This document shows positions 21,522 through 32,604 of a DNA stretch of 64,000 nt, piece after piece; position 1 is the stretch's first letter, and every line of letters begins with the position of its first letter. The notes below the pieces were generated by a model, which worked only from the letters and a program-made list of their open reading frames with translations, searched no databases and had not been told where the DNA came from. The DNA comes from Nephrocerus scutellatus (lineage: Eukaryota; Arthropoda; Insecta; Diptera; Pipunculidae): positions 109,099,908 through 109,163,907 of the forward strand of contig OX352763.1 of the NCBI GenBank assembly GCA_947095585.1, given 5' to 3'. Position numbers and translations under genes: made by a program.

Positions 21522-21765
21522 GCTCGCTTAGATTGGTTTTAGGATGGAGTTCGTTGCGGCTCAGTGTTTAGTGCGTTGGACTGCTTAGCGGGAGGTTCAA
21601 CGCTCGCTTAGATTGGTTTTAGGATAGAGGTCGTTGCGGCTCAGTGTTTAGTGCGTTGGACTGCTTAGCGGGAGGTTCAACGCTCGCTTAGATTGGTTTT
21701 AGGATAGAGGTCGTTGCGGCTCAGTGTTTAGTGTGTTGAACTACTTAGCGGAAGGTTCAAAGTTC
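21522..21765 (+). repeat. 80-bp tandem repeat x 3 with tRNA-like boxes
   Basis: Units start at 21522, 21602 and 21682 with exactly 80-bp spacing and very few differences. Each contains TGCGGCTCAGTGTTTAGTGC (A-box-like) and AGCGGGAGGTTCAACGC or AGGTTCAAAG (B-box-like), with GTTGGACTGCTTAGC between them as in a tRNA anticodon arm. No full cloverleaf can be drawn, so it is given as a tRNA-like tandem repeat, not as tRNA genes. Confidence 0.8.
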
Positions 21766-21881
21766 ACAATTTTTATACAAATTAATTGATTTCAAATGAC
21801 ATTTATCTGTACCCTAGCTGTCAAATTTTGTTCAATACAACTGTCATTGTGACAGCTAACACACACAATTATGCTACTTAC

Positions 21882-22059
21882 CTAAGCCGATTGCGGCACA
21901 GCACATCAATGTGATTATCACCAACGAGCAATTCTGGCATCGTTGTGCACTGGGCTTGCGAGGTTTTCGATCGCAGCATCGCGTCAGCAAATATAACAGC
22001 AGACCGAACAGCGAAAGGATGAGGAGACCGGCTGGAATCGATGCTAGAATTCCCAAACT
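21882..22059 (-). CDS. tweety-family chloride channel, internal coding exon (upstream of the two)
   Basis: This 178-nt exon is read on the minus strand. The acceptor is CCTTTTCAG|AGT at 22059 and the donor G|GTAAGT follows 21882. It encodes SLGILASIPAGLLILSLFGL and LLYLLTRCCDRKPRKPSAQR, then CQNCSLVIITLMCCAAIGL plus one base of a Gly codon. The first segment is the first transmembrane helix of tweety proteins. CCDRKPRK is the conserved cytoplasmic loop. CSLVIITLMCCAAIGLG is the second helix. The phase joins exactly to the exon at 18102. The exon starts in phase 0. The first coding exon, expected upstream (higher coordinates), was not recognised within the window. Confidence 0.95.
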
Positions 22060-24035
22060 CTGAAAAGGAAAAAGAGAGATACAAAAAAAAACGTTAACAT
22101 TATATGAAAAAACTGCAATAAAATGGTAAATGCAAGTTCACACCTTCAATTGTTGCAAGAGGAGCGCTGCAGCAACACATCAAACTAATTAAAAAGTTTG
22201 ACTGATCTGACGACCCCCATGTTCCAGAATACAGGAAAAAGTAAAGCGAGAGAGGGAGACGGACACAGTGGGAGATAAATGAAAAACCCCTGACAAAAGC
22301 AGCTGTCAATATTGAATTTCCACTTTGTTCATTAGAGGGCGGTATGTGAAAAGCACACACTGCAAACAACAATGCTCTTACCTAGTTACTTTGAATTGGC
22401 AGGTGAGGCTCCTGTTTTTTTTTTTTGCTTCATCGTGTGAACTGCCAATACCTTCGAGCGATGGCACTACCGGAAATGAAAGTACGGAAAGGGAAGAACT
22501 CCGAGTGATGTTGTTTCACAGTCAGTGTTTGCTAAGGGGGTTTTTTTGCACCAAAGGACGAAAATCAACAAAAATTAAAAACCAAAACAAAAAAAAAACA
22601 TGGAGGATAACAAAACTTGCAACAACAAAAAAATATGTCGATATTTTTTTGGTCTCCATATGCGAAAGTTTTCGTCCTCGTTGTACTCCATATGAATGGC
22701 AATGGAATGTGAACAGCGCCGAACTAGGCGGAAGTTGCTTCTCATTTTAAAAATGGCGGTGGTCAGAGCGAGAATGAGGTGGGGAAGATTTTTGGCAAAA
22801 CAGAGCATAAGCACTTTTTAGTTTTGGAATGGATTTGTTTAATTTTCATCGTTCGTCCTTTCGCCCGTTCAGAGCAAAGCAACTGTGGTTCGACGGCAGT
22901 TGTTGGTTAGCACACAGCCCAACTTTGTCTTCATCTTCAACGATCTCGAATGCCGTTAAAGAAACCAAGCGGGCGTGTTCATCGAACTCCATTTTGCCAT
23001 TTTTTGTCTCCTCCGTTCAGTTCCTCTGCGTTACAACTTTTCTAGTACGCCAGAATACGAAGGGAGTAACTATATGAAACTTTACTCTTTGCAGCAGCAC
23101 AAGAGTTCAATGGAATTAATTGCATTTTTGTTTTGTTGGAGTCAGAGAAAAAAAAACCCGCCTTTTTTTCGTGTCGATAGTTTTGCTGAGGGAAAAGTTC
23201 ATACCATGGGTGGGTTACAAAAGTTTTACGTTTACGGTTACTAAAGTTTCAATAGGGACATACGAACAACATGCCTCACAGTGAACACAGTAAGACCGGA
23301 TTTGACCATTGTTCAAATTTGTTGAATGCTAAAAAACACAAACCCAACTCTCACTATATGGAGTGGAATCGAGGGAAGGAAGGAAGCACCAAACGAACTA
23401 CCTTACCCACTACCTAGTCGAGGTTAAATACTTTTATACTTTGGCAAAACTTTGTTCGATCAGAATTGAAATGAAGTTGCAGGTAATCTAATTCCGGTTC
23501 GCAAGAGCCAAAGGTACGATAGTTAGTAAGTAACTTAATGCGAAATTTTGGTGACATCCTTTCTGAACTTTAAAACTTTTTGCAAGTAACTTTAAAGTGA
23601 AGAATTATGCATGCAATTTAATGAAATGTGTGGAACAGGAGTTATCTAAATAAAAAAAGCTAAAGTTCTTGGCATTTGCTACTTTGAAAGGCCGTCCGAA
23701 AACTTCTAGCTTTTAATTGAAGCCATGTCATATAAGACATGTGCAAAAAGTATGATGATTCAATCATATTTGGCTTTAAAACCACGTTTCGGTTCTGGCT
23801 TATTTTCATAATGAAACATATCAAGTCAAGAAATTGGGGACGAAATTTTTCAAAATGAAGTGTATAACGAAGGGGTAGAAACTAAAAATGGACAAAACTT
23901 TTAAAATACATTAATAGTCCTTAAGTCACTGTATGACAATTCAACACTCACTCACACATGTGCAATTGGTAACAAGTACGAACAGAAGTATTTTACATCA
24001 GTCCTTTTTATTAATATATTTTCAAATTGCCTTTT
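22060..24035. other. tweety upstream intron / unassigned non-coding
   Basis: Presumed intron between the tweety exon and an unseen 5' exon on the minus strand. Open frames at 22325-22750 (+), 22829-23077 (+) and 22975-23244 (+) have no domain and low-complexity ends. No RNA gene or transposon was recognised. Confidence 0.5.
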
Positions 24036-25290
24036 TGCATGTAGAAGCTGTAAGCGATCTATAATCCAATAGTAGAGACTTTAAAGTATAGTCGATAATG
24101 CAGTTTCGATTTATATATGATATCGTATCGCAGTATTTTACGTTAGTTATTTTCTAGCATTACATTTTGAAGGTGCCTTGCTGCAAAGTAAAAGATAAGT
24201 CCTAAAACTAAACTGTGTGCCTTCAATAAACGAACAGTAAAGCTTTTAAATAATAGCCGATAATACAGTTCCGCTTGTCAATGGAAATCGTATCGTATCT
24301 TATCGCACCTTATTTTATGTTAGTTATTGTCTACTAATAAACCTTGAAGATGCCTTAACGCAAGTACAATACTTAACGGAATGCCTTGTATACACCAATC
24401 GCACAGCTTTTATACTAAAGCCGATAATACAGTTCGATTGTCATATCGTAACGCAGTATTCTGCGTAAGTCATTTTTTAGTAATAAATTTTGCTGCAAGT
24501 AAAAGATAAATCCTTAAACGTAACTTATGCCTTCTATAAACCAATAATACAATTTTGGATAATACAGTTTACTTGTCATATCGTAACGCTGTATTTTACG
24601 ATAGTTCTTTGCTAGTAATAAATTATGTAGATGCCTTGCTGCAAGTACAAGATAAGCCCTAAAAGTAACTGTACCAATAGTACATATAAACCAATAGTAC
24701 ATAATTTACAGAAAGTCGATATTACAGTTGGCTTGTCATATCGTAATGCAGTATTTTAAGTTAGCCATTTTAGTCAATAGTACAGCTTTTACACTAAAGT
24801 CGATAATACAGTTAGATCGTAATGTCGTAACACAGTATTTCACGCCAGTGATTTTCTAATAATACATTTTGAAGATACCTCGCTACAAGAACAAGATAAG
24901 TCCTTAAACGTAACTTATGCCTTCTATAACCCAATAGTACACCTTTTAAACTAAAGTCGATAGTACAGTTTGCTTGTCATATCGTAACTCAGTATTTACG
25001 CTAGTCATTTTCTAGTAATCAATTTTGTAGACGCCTTGCTGCAAGTACTATTTTTTATATTCGCTTTACACAACAGTCGATAACACTGTTCGATTGTCAT
25101 ATCGTAACGCAGTATTTTATGTCAGTCATTTTTTGGTGATATATTTTGAAGAAGCCTTGTACTTAACTGTATGCCTTCAATAAAAATAGTATAGCTTTTT
25201 AAGTATAGTCGATAACACAGTTTCGCTTGTCATATGAAACGGTATCGTATCATTCATATCGTGTGGCAGTATTTTACGTTAAATGTCCAA
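24036..25290. repeat. Satellite-like array, ~120-165 bp units, about nine copies
   Basis: The motif CGATAATACAGTT followed by CTTGTCATATCGTAACGCAG and then TATTTTACGTTAGTCATTTT recurs. Copies start near 24092, 24257, 24421, 24556, 24717, 24803, 24958, 25079 and 25210. The link between units carries CCTTGCTGCAAGTAAAAGAT and CTTATGCCTTCTATAAACCA. Unit lengths vary (86-165) because of internal deletions. Non-coding. Confidence 0.88.
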
Positions 25291-25344
25291 CATATTAGAA
25301 AAGGTAATAAAAGTTACTATACCTTCATACTAATACAAGGAAAC

Positions 25345-25620
25345 CATTGAAAAAAAATGGAGTTTGAAAACTGGGCTGATACCGCGGCTTTATACAGCTA
25401 CTGCCGCAGTAAGAGTAATACTTATACATCGAGTAAACGCGTGGTGGCCAGCTTTTGAAAAAAAGTTGCCTAAAGGAAATATAAAGCGAAGTTCAAAAGT
25501 GCAGTATGTGTGCAGAGCTTATGCTTCACCTTCTATCAGTCGGTATCTTCGATAAGCGGAAAGCAGCCAACACAGCTACGCCACTGACTGGTGATTGCTG
25601 TAAGCTGTAACGTTATCTGC
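25345..25620 (+). mobile_element. R1/LOA-like RT thumb fragment
   Basis: The plus strand encodes RLYTATAAVRVILIHRVNAW, then WPAFEKKLPKGN and SSKVQYVCRAYA. It lines up with the block WLYTAVVRPILxYGxxVWW, WxALEK and KVQRxACLxxxGA seen intact at 48027-48170. It is diverged and isolated, and ends within about 250 bases. Confidence 0.55.
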
Positions 25621-25671
25621 TAGTGTCACCCAGGATTCTTTCTTCTCAAGCGGAATCTTACAAATTATATT

Positions 25672-25895
25672 TTTTTACTATTATTATTATTATTATTGTT
25701 TGGTGGGCTGAAGCGCCAGGTACACTGCGACCTAGAGGTCTATTGTGCAGTGTTTTTTGCATATTTTGGACTTATATTGCGCTTTGTCGTTGCCTGATCC
25801 TGGGAGGTCCGGGATTCCCAGCCTTACCGGTCCGGTATTCCTGACCGGGTCCAGGAATCCCAACCTTCCCAGTTTCATAACCCCTACAAATTATA
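25672..25895 (-). mobile_element. Short 5'-truncated family B insertion with (ATT)n end and target-site duplication
   Basis: ATTATTATTATTGTTTGGTG and the following GGGCTGAAGCGCCAGGTAC and ACTGCGACCTAGAGGTCTAT match the 3' end of the family B element at 44812-44880. The insert is flanked by a perfect 14-bp direct repeat TTACAAATTATATT at 25658-25671 and 25896-25909. An extra partial copy of that repeat directly precedes the right one. Confidence 0.82.
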
Positions 25896-25910
25896 TTACA
25901 AATTATATTA

Positions 25911-26785
25911 CTCGTTGGCAAAGTAAATGATACGAACACAACCTTGATATAATGAAGTCAGTGTCGCTCGGTAGGTTTTTTCTTTTTACGAGGTCTTAGC
26001 AATGCATTATTGGAATAATACCTTTACTGGGTGTATAGAACAAGTCCAGTATTGCTCGACTTGAAAAATCATAGAGTTCGTAACGAGGTTAATTCTGTTT
26101 CTGTCGGATTTAAAACTCCATTGTCTTGCACTCTTCGTTCCTATCCTTGGTTAGACATTCCGTGTCTGCAGTTTATTCAAGCAGTGCAATGCTGGATGTT
26201 GAGTTTTTTGCTGATCCTTATTTGGATTATTTATTATTATTTTGTTACGAAAGTTTGGCTTTCGAGTTCCTAATGGATTTTGCAAATAAAAACATAACAC
26301 ACAAATTAAAACTTAAACAATCAAAAAGGTCACAAATTACACTAGTGATTACTTATTATGCACACAAAATATTAATATTTACTTAGGCGGTAGCTCTATC
26401 TAATTTTCAAGAACTTATGAAGTACTAGTCAGGTTCATTACCAGATAATAATTAACTTAATTTCGAGAATGTTTGTGCTATTTATAGTAAATCGAAAGTT
26501 TTGCGAAGGTTCTAATATATTTTAATGTATTCTAATCGAACAACCCAGAGTGCACTAGATCATACTGGTAAACTTCTTATATAAAATTCACCATATAAGC
26601 AAAGATAAAGATAGTTGACTTTCGTTTTTACTTTAATCGATAATGCTTAAAAATATTGATTAGGTATAAATACATCAAATTTTAGTTAATATTTGGAAGT
26701 GACTATTTGAAAAGTTGAAAAAAAAAAGTAGATTGAACTGTGAATAGTAGTGTTATATATGTATTATAGGAATTTATTAGAAATA
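25911..26785. other. Non-coding stretch
   Basis: No gene seen. Contains part of a dispersed repeat (26266-26390, listed separately) and AT-rich sequence flanking the DD41D insertion. Confidence 0.45.
26266..26390. repeat. Dispersed repeat M, copy 1
   Basis: AGTTCCTAATGGATTTTGCA and CACAAATTACACTAGTGATT plus ACTTATTAT recur at 34298-34410. Intervening sequence is diverged. Class unknown. Confidence 0.6.
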
Positions 26786-28023
26786 TAAAGGGTGATCAGA
26801 TTGGAGGTACTTTTTCCAATAGGATTTTTTTGGCATGTCACGCGTGACTACTGTCAAACTAAATACATAATTTTATTCAGTATTCATTGAAATTTCATCA
26901 TGAAAAGACTGACGCCTCAACAACGTTTACAAATCGTACAATTGTATTATGAAAATCGACGCTCTGTGAAAAGTGTTCATCGCGCCAACTTATGGTGTAC
27001 TTAATCGTCCTACCGAACGCACTATTAGGCATACCATCGGCAAACTTGAGAATAATTTTACATTATTGGATGATACTCGACCGATTAGATCACGTACAGC
27101 CCGAAATGAAGATAATATTGCGGCTACTGTGAGAGTTTTGCCGAAAACCTCGAAGAATCGATTCGGCGCCGTTCTCAACAACTTGGCCTATCTTATGGCA
27201 CTACTTGGGCGATTTTACACAGAGATCTTGGTTTGAGAGCGTAAAAAATACAGCTAGTCCAAGAATTGAAGCCGGCCGAACTTCCAAAGCGTCATACTTA
27301 GATGGGCTCTTGAAAAATTCACCGAAGATCCGTATTTTGGGACCCGAATTTTGTTCAGCGATGAGGCCCATTTTTGGCTAAATGGCTCCGTCAATAAGCA
27401 AAATTGCCGTATTTTGGCTGAAGAGCAACCCGAAGCCATTCACGAACTGCCATTACATCCATTGAAAACTACCGTTTGGTGCGTCCTATGGGCTGGAGGA
27501 ATCATCGGCCCATATTTCTTCGAAGACGAGGCTGGCGCCAATGTAACAGTGAATGACGAACGCTATCGCGCCATGATAAACGACTTTTTAATGCCGGAAA
27601 TTGAAGCCCGTGATCTCCACGACATTTGGTTCTAACAAAACGGCGCTACATCCCATACAGCCCGTGACACAATGGATTTACTGCGTCCTCGTTTCGGTGA
27701 GCAATTGATCTCTCGTTTCGGACCGGTGGATTGGCCTCGAAGATCGTGTGATATCACACCTTTGGACTTTTTTTTGTGGGGGTATGTAAAGTCTAAATGT
27801 TTTGTGGATAAACTAGCTACGATTTAGGCATTGGAAGCCAACATTACTCAAGTTATTCGCGAGATACCGACCGAAGTCCTCGAGCGAGTCATTCAAAATT
27901 GGTGTTTACGGATGGCCGAATTACGGCGAAGTTGCAGCCAACATTTGAAAGGGATTATCTCCAAAAAATAAATGTCATGAATGGTTCTAAAATAATAAAG
28001 ATTGCCCAATCAATTTGGACCAT
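26786..28023 (+). mobile_element. DD41D (rosa-type) transposon, best-preserved copy, inactivated
   Basis: The transposase begins MKRLTPQQRLQIVQLYYENR at 26900 and runs to a stop at 27969-27971. HTH region: NRPTERTIRHTIGKLENNF (27000-27060). Catalytic blocks: RILFSDEAHFWLNGSVNKQN (27340-27400, first Asp), PLKTTVWCVLWAGGIIGPYF, then WF*QNGATSHTARDTMDLL (27625-27690) and RSCDITPLDFFLWGY (27740-27785, third Asp). I count 41 residues between second and third positions, the spacing of the DD41D family named after rosa of Ceratitis rosa. Lesions: a small deletion near 26980, frame breaks near 27130 and 27240-27300, CAA to TAA and GAC to AAC (Asp to Asn) at the second catalytic site, and a stop in the C-terminus. 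Possible imperfect terminal repeats begin at TA/AAGGGTGATCAGATTGG and end CCAATCAATTTGGACCAT/TA. Confidence 0.9.
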
Positions 28024-29914
28024 TAGAAAATGATTATATGACGATTATATATAAGATTATAGGAGGATGATAGGAAGATTTTTTCTTCTTAAGACGAACC
28101 TTTTTCGTCTGCAATGGTACGTGACGAATCAATCTAAAATTTTGGTTATAATTGAATATTAGACCGCTTTTATTTAATTTTACAATCCAATTATTCTGAA
28201 CTAAAGGCAGCTAAATTAATTTTAATTTTCAACAAAATATTCATACCCCTTGACAGTTGTTTATGCCACAATATCTCTCATATCAACTGGATGCATTCTT
28301 TTTTTTTGAATTACGTTGACAGATTAGCACTCAGAAAATAAATTTCCCAACAAATTTTCCCGACTGACTTAGACCAGACAAACACAGAAAGAGGTGGTTC
28401 ATAGACATCGAGTAAACAGGTATCGCTCTGCGCATACGAAATGGCATAATGTATAGAATTTTACTATGAAGCAACGTACTCTGTCCGGCTCCAACTTATA
28501 GTCATTTACACGCTCCGACTCCGATGAATTAGTTGGCGATGCGCCTCAACAAGAACGACCGCGCTAAAGACGGACAAAAACCTACAATCTGCGTGCCGCG
28601 GAACTGGAAGCATAATCTGGTATCATAATCATGGCATAACATGCCAGTGTGCATCGCTTGAAATCTCCATATCCGCCTCTGGGCCGCGCGTCGCTCGGGT
28701 CAGTTTACCTAAGTTGGATGTCAATCCTAATGTCGTTGTCGTTGGCTTTCTTTGCACCATTCATAGACCTCTTGAGAAGGGAGTTTCTTCGTAGACGTCG
28801 TCGTCGTCGCCGTAGCATACGAGATATGAATGAGTGTGAACATGTGAATGGTCAGTCAGTGCATCTCAGTTTCCCGGGACAAGACATAGAGAAAAAAAAC
28901 ACACCGCTCCCGAGGGAATCAAAAGGAATTTGCATATACAATTATAGATGGAAGCAGATCTATAGGCGCTTTGGCACTTCGACTGGGAATTGGCACAGCA
29001 AAGAGGCAGCTACATACTCGTTATGCTGGAAGCAGCAGAAAGTTGTGTTCTTTTTTGTGAATTAATGTTTAATTTTTTATTACCCATTCCTGGCGCCTTA
29101 TTCAGGGATACATATTTTGTTTGTATCGCATCCAGCCAGCCAGCCAGTCCACTTGAATCGCGTCTGAAGTTGAACTCTAGAAGTTGGAAAAACAAAAAAA
29201 GGAAAATCCACTAGTTCTTCACTTCCTCTCATCACATTTTTCTTTAAACTTTTTCTATCGGCGACAGCAGTATGATAAGGCGATGCCACATTTGTAAAAA
29301 TGCTTTGATGTGAATCTGAATCTTTGCTTGTATGTCCAGAGAGAAGGAAAGAGAATACCTTGAATACCGACCGGAAAACTTCTGTTTAATCGGAAGCTTT
29401 GTGTAAGATACAAACTAGAGTTTTCTAGGGAGAAAAAGATACAGAAAATGAGAGAGAAGTGCTCGTATCTACAACACCTTTTAGTAAAACACCTCAAGCA
29501 CAACAATGTGGCACAAAAACTAAGGGAATTGCAATAAAAGTATATGTCCGGGAATTTGTGTGCAAAAAAAGGCATTTTATTCAACTTGATGTTTTTTTAT
29601 TGTTGTTGTTAAGGGAATAAAGAATTCCTGAATAAAACTGTGTCACACTTAATTTTTTTGTGACAAGGCAGGCGTTCACATTTACAGATTCCAGTTTCAA
29701 GTTTTCAAGTTGCTTTGTCCGTTTTATCGATCTTACAGAAACTACTGATCCATATTACTCGTATAACAGTTGGCGGCTGATGATCACGGGTGTGGAGTGA
29801 CTATGTAACTGAAGAGTCTCCGGCGAGTTGTCATGACAAGGAATACTTGACATAGCGTGTGGTGGTATTTTTTCCCAGTTGACAATAACGGCAGAGCGAT
29901 AAACGCTTAATCAA
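28024..29914. other. Unassigned non-coding stretch
   Basis: The open frames (28649-29065 + with an Arg run from a CGT repeat, 29255-29584 -) have no recognisable domain. Nothing identifiable otherwise. Confidence 0.45.
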
Positions 29915-30210
29915 GGCTGAAGGCCTATGGACACTGAGGGCATATGGACAAGACACGATCTTGAGGATGGACAAGACGCGACAGTGAGAGATACTGAAGG
30001 CGTAGACAAGACACAACAGTGAACTGTGGATGGATACTGAAGGCCTTTGGACAAGACGCGACAGTGAGAGATACTGAAGGCCTTGACAAGACACAACAGT
30101 GAACTGTGGCTGGATACTGAAGGCCTATGGACAAGGCGCGACAGTGAGAGATACTGAAGGCCTAGACAAGACACAACAGTGAACGAAAGAGATACTGACG
30201 GCCTATGGAC
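29915..30210. repeat. 80-bp minisatellite (GATACTGAAGGCCTATGGAC family)
   Basis: The blocks GATACTGAAGGCCTATGGAC/AAGRCGCGACAGTGA and GACAAGACACAACAGTGAAC alternate. The latter recurs near 30005, 30085 and 30165 with an 80-bp period. Minus-strand open frames through it (GLQYLSLSRLVxRPSVS) are by-products. The array is interrupted by the retrotransposon at 30211 and a unit reappears at 32585. Confidence 0.9.
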
Positions 30211-32584
30211 ATGGGGCCTATGGGGATCTGCATTGCGATTGATCGGGAAACTACTGACTGCTCAAAACTCAAAAAATGCCCGCTACTGAAAACGACACAA
30301 CGCCTCGGATAAGTAATGATCGAATAGTAACGACTTTTGGCTATTGTACCCGGACTAAGATTGCTTTCTGGAATGCGAGGACGCTCCTTGACTCAGGGAG
30401 TGAATGACCTCAAAATGCCAGATTTCTGTAACTGGAACGTGAGTTTCTTCGATATAATTTGGATATACTGGTAGTGAGTGAAGTCAGATGGCTCGACGCG
30501 GGAGAGTACCAATCCCCAACGTGTATGTAACACAAACGGCAAACCCTCCGGCAGTCCCCGTAAATCTGGAGTGGGTCTACTGCTAACGCCAAAGGCACGC
30601 AGACGCCTAATTTCCTAGCACCCACATGGTGATAGGATCTTATCGGCCAGATTTCGGACTAGAGTACGGCGCGTCACGATCATACAGTGTTACGCCCCAA
30701 CGAATCCTTCGACTGAGGATGAAAAGGTCAACTTCTACAATCAGTTAAGAGCTGTATTCAATGCAACGCTGAACTGAGATATCGTCATCGTGATAGGGAA
30801 CTTGAATGCCAAGGTAGGCAACGACAATGAAGGACTCAAACATGTGATTGGGAAGCACGGCCTCGGCGAACAAAATGACAATAGTAAAAGATTTGTTGAT
30901 TTCTGAAACACCAACCACCTTGTCATATGAGGAACCATGTTTGAGCATAAGACCGGCCACAAGGTCAGCTGGGTGTCAACTGACAGGCAATCATCATCCA
31001 ACCAAATCGACCATGTGTCGATCAGCCGACGTATTAGGAGCTGTCTTTTGGACGTCAGACGAGGAGCCGACATGGGTCCTTATGATAGCTACTGACCAGT
31101 TATTGCATCTTTGTATCAGTTCAAAGAATCCGCAGTATCATCCGAATGGCTAGGTATAACATCGACCGGCTAAAGATCCCCTCAGTACGCCAACAATTAA
31201 GGGAACATTTATCGCAAGGAGTGGAAACAATCAGCAGCTCACTGCCGTCAACCATCCAAGAACACTGGAAGGCTGTGAAAAATGTTTTCACATCTGGAGC
31301 GGAAAGTATTGTTGGTAGAAGCCAGGCAAGGCAAAGCACGTGGCTTACCGAAGATACTTGGAGGCGGATTGAAGAACGTAAGCTACTTAAAGCTCATATT
31401 TTAGATACCCTAGCAGCAGTGAGGATCGAGAACTCTAGGTGCCTGTATCGAAGAAAAATGAGAGAAGTGCAGCATAGTGTGAGACGTGACAAACATAATT
31501 ATATTAACAACCTGGCCTCTGGTATACCCTCAGAGCTTATGGGTGCCGCTTCAACGACATCAGCAAAGGTTTTATATCCTCTTGTAGAGAGAGCTTGGGA
31601 GGTAGAAAGTTTCACTGACGAGTGGAAGAAGGAAATGATTTTCAAGCTCCCTAAAAAAGGTAGTCTTATGGAGTGCGAAAACTGGAGAGGCATTTGCGTT
31701 CTTCCTGCAGTTGCAAAGGTTATAGCCTAAGTAGTACTTGAGCGAATTAAGGAACATCTGGAAGACGCCGCACTGGATCCTGCGTAGACCACATAAACAC
31801 CCTGCGAATCATTATTGAACAGTGCGTTGAATTTCGGTCACGGAGTGTTGACACTGTCACAGCAGACAGTTTATCTGGCTCGTATACCCGATAAACTAAT
31901 AGCTATTATTAAAGCAACCTATGATGGCTCTAAATGTCATGTGCTGCATAGAGGAAAGCTGTCAGAGGAATTCGAGATCCTAAGTGGGGTACGACAAGGT
32001 TGCATTCTATCGCCGATACTCTTTTTGTTGGCGATTAGCGATGTGCTTCGCGCAGCTTTATCTACTGGAAACGGAGGAATTCGTTGGACTATTACATCTC
32101 AACTCAAACATCTGAACTACGCTGACGACGTTTGTTTACTCTCACACAGGATTATAGAGCTGCACCAAACGACAACAAATGTGGAAAGGGAGGCAAATGT
32201 TGCGGGTTTGAAGAAATACTGCCAAAATCAAAATCATCAACCTCGGCACTAACTCAGTTAACTCAAGTTAACTTTGCTGGACAGCCGGTACAGAGAGTAG
32301 AGAGTTTCCAATATTGAGAGTATTGTCTCGACCGAAGGTGGAACCGAACAGGACATTGTCAACCAAATCGGCAAAGCAAAATCACCGTTTGGAATGATGT
32401 CCATGATATGGCGAAGCAATGCGATCAGCTTAAACACCAAGCTTCGACTGTTCCGTTCAAATGTTGAATCTGTGTGTTTTCTGGGTGCAGCACTTGGAAG
32501 GTGAGCGCTACTATCACAAAGAGATTACAAACGTTTGTAAATAGGAACATCTTAAGGGTTTTCGGGCCTAACCGTATCTCTAAT
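30211..32584 (+). mobile_element. RTE-like non-LTR element, family F copy 2 (endonuclease + RT, 3'-truncated)
   Basis: APE-type endonuclease pieces come first: TKIAFWNARTLLDSGS (30350-30400), LDILVVSEVRWLDAGEYQSP (30460-30520), IIQCYAPTNPSTEDEKVNFY (30680-30745), IVIGNLNAKVGNDNEGLKHV (30780-30850) and NQIDHVSISRRI (31000-31035). Then a linker, MARYNIDRLKIPSVRQQLRE (31146), and the RT: LPKKGSLMECENWRGICVLP, VRQGCILSPILFLLAISDVL (31987) and QLKHLNYADDVCLLSHR (YADD intact, about 32120). Motif A (FIDFEKAFE in copy 1) is deleted near 31850. Longest open frame 31146-31730 (194 codons). The copy ends at ACCGTATCTCTAA, about 320 bases before the end seen in copy 1. It lies between two identical 20-mers of the minisatellite. 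Confidence 0.88.
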
Positions 32585-32604
32585 GATACTGACGGCCTAT
32601 GGAC

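Larger units (their letters stand above)
18103..21881 (-). other. tweety intron, 3779 bp, repeat-filled
   Basis: It is bounded by a GTAAGT donor (21881-21876 read leftward) and a TTTTGCAG acceptor at 18103. It carries a microsatellite (TA/GT, about 18619-18646), a polypurine tract, a tRNA-derived SINE-like relic, an RT fragment, dispersed repeat K, a CCAAAAGA-rich tract, an AATAAA plus poly(A) scar and an 80-bp tandem triplet, all listed separately. From 18150 to 19220 and 19376 to 20160 I see nothing else identifiable. Confidence 0.85.

Noticed and set aside
29831..30174. Overlapping minus-strand frames with GLQYLSLSRL repeats
   Set aside because: By-product of the 80-bp minisatellite, whose length is not a multiple of three.
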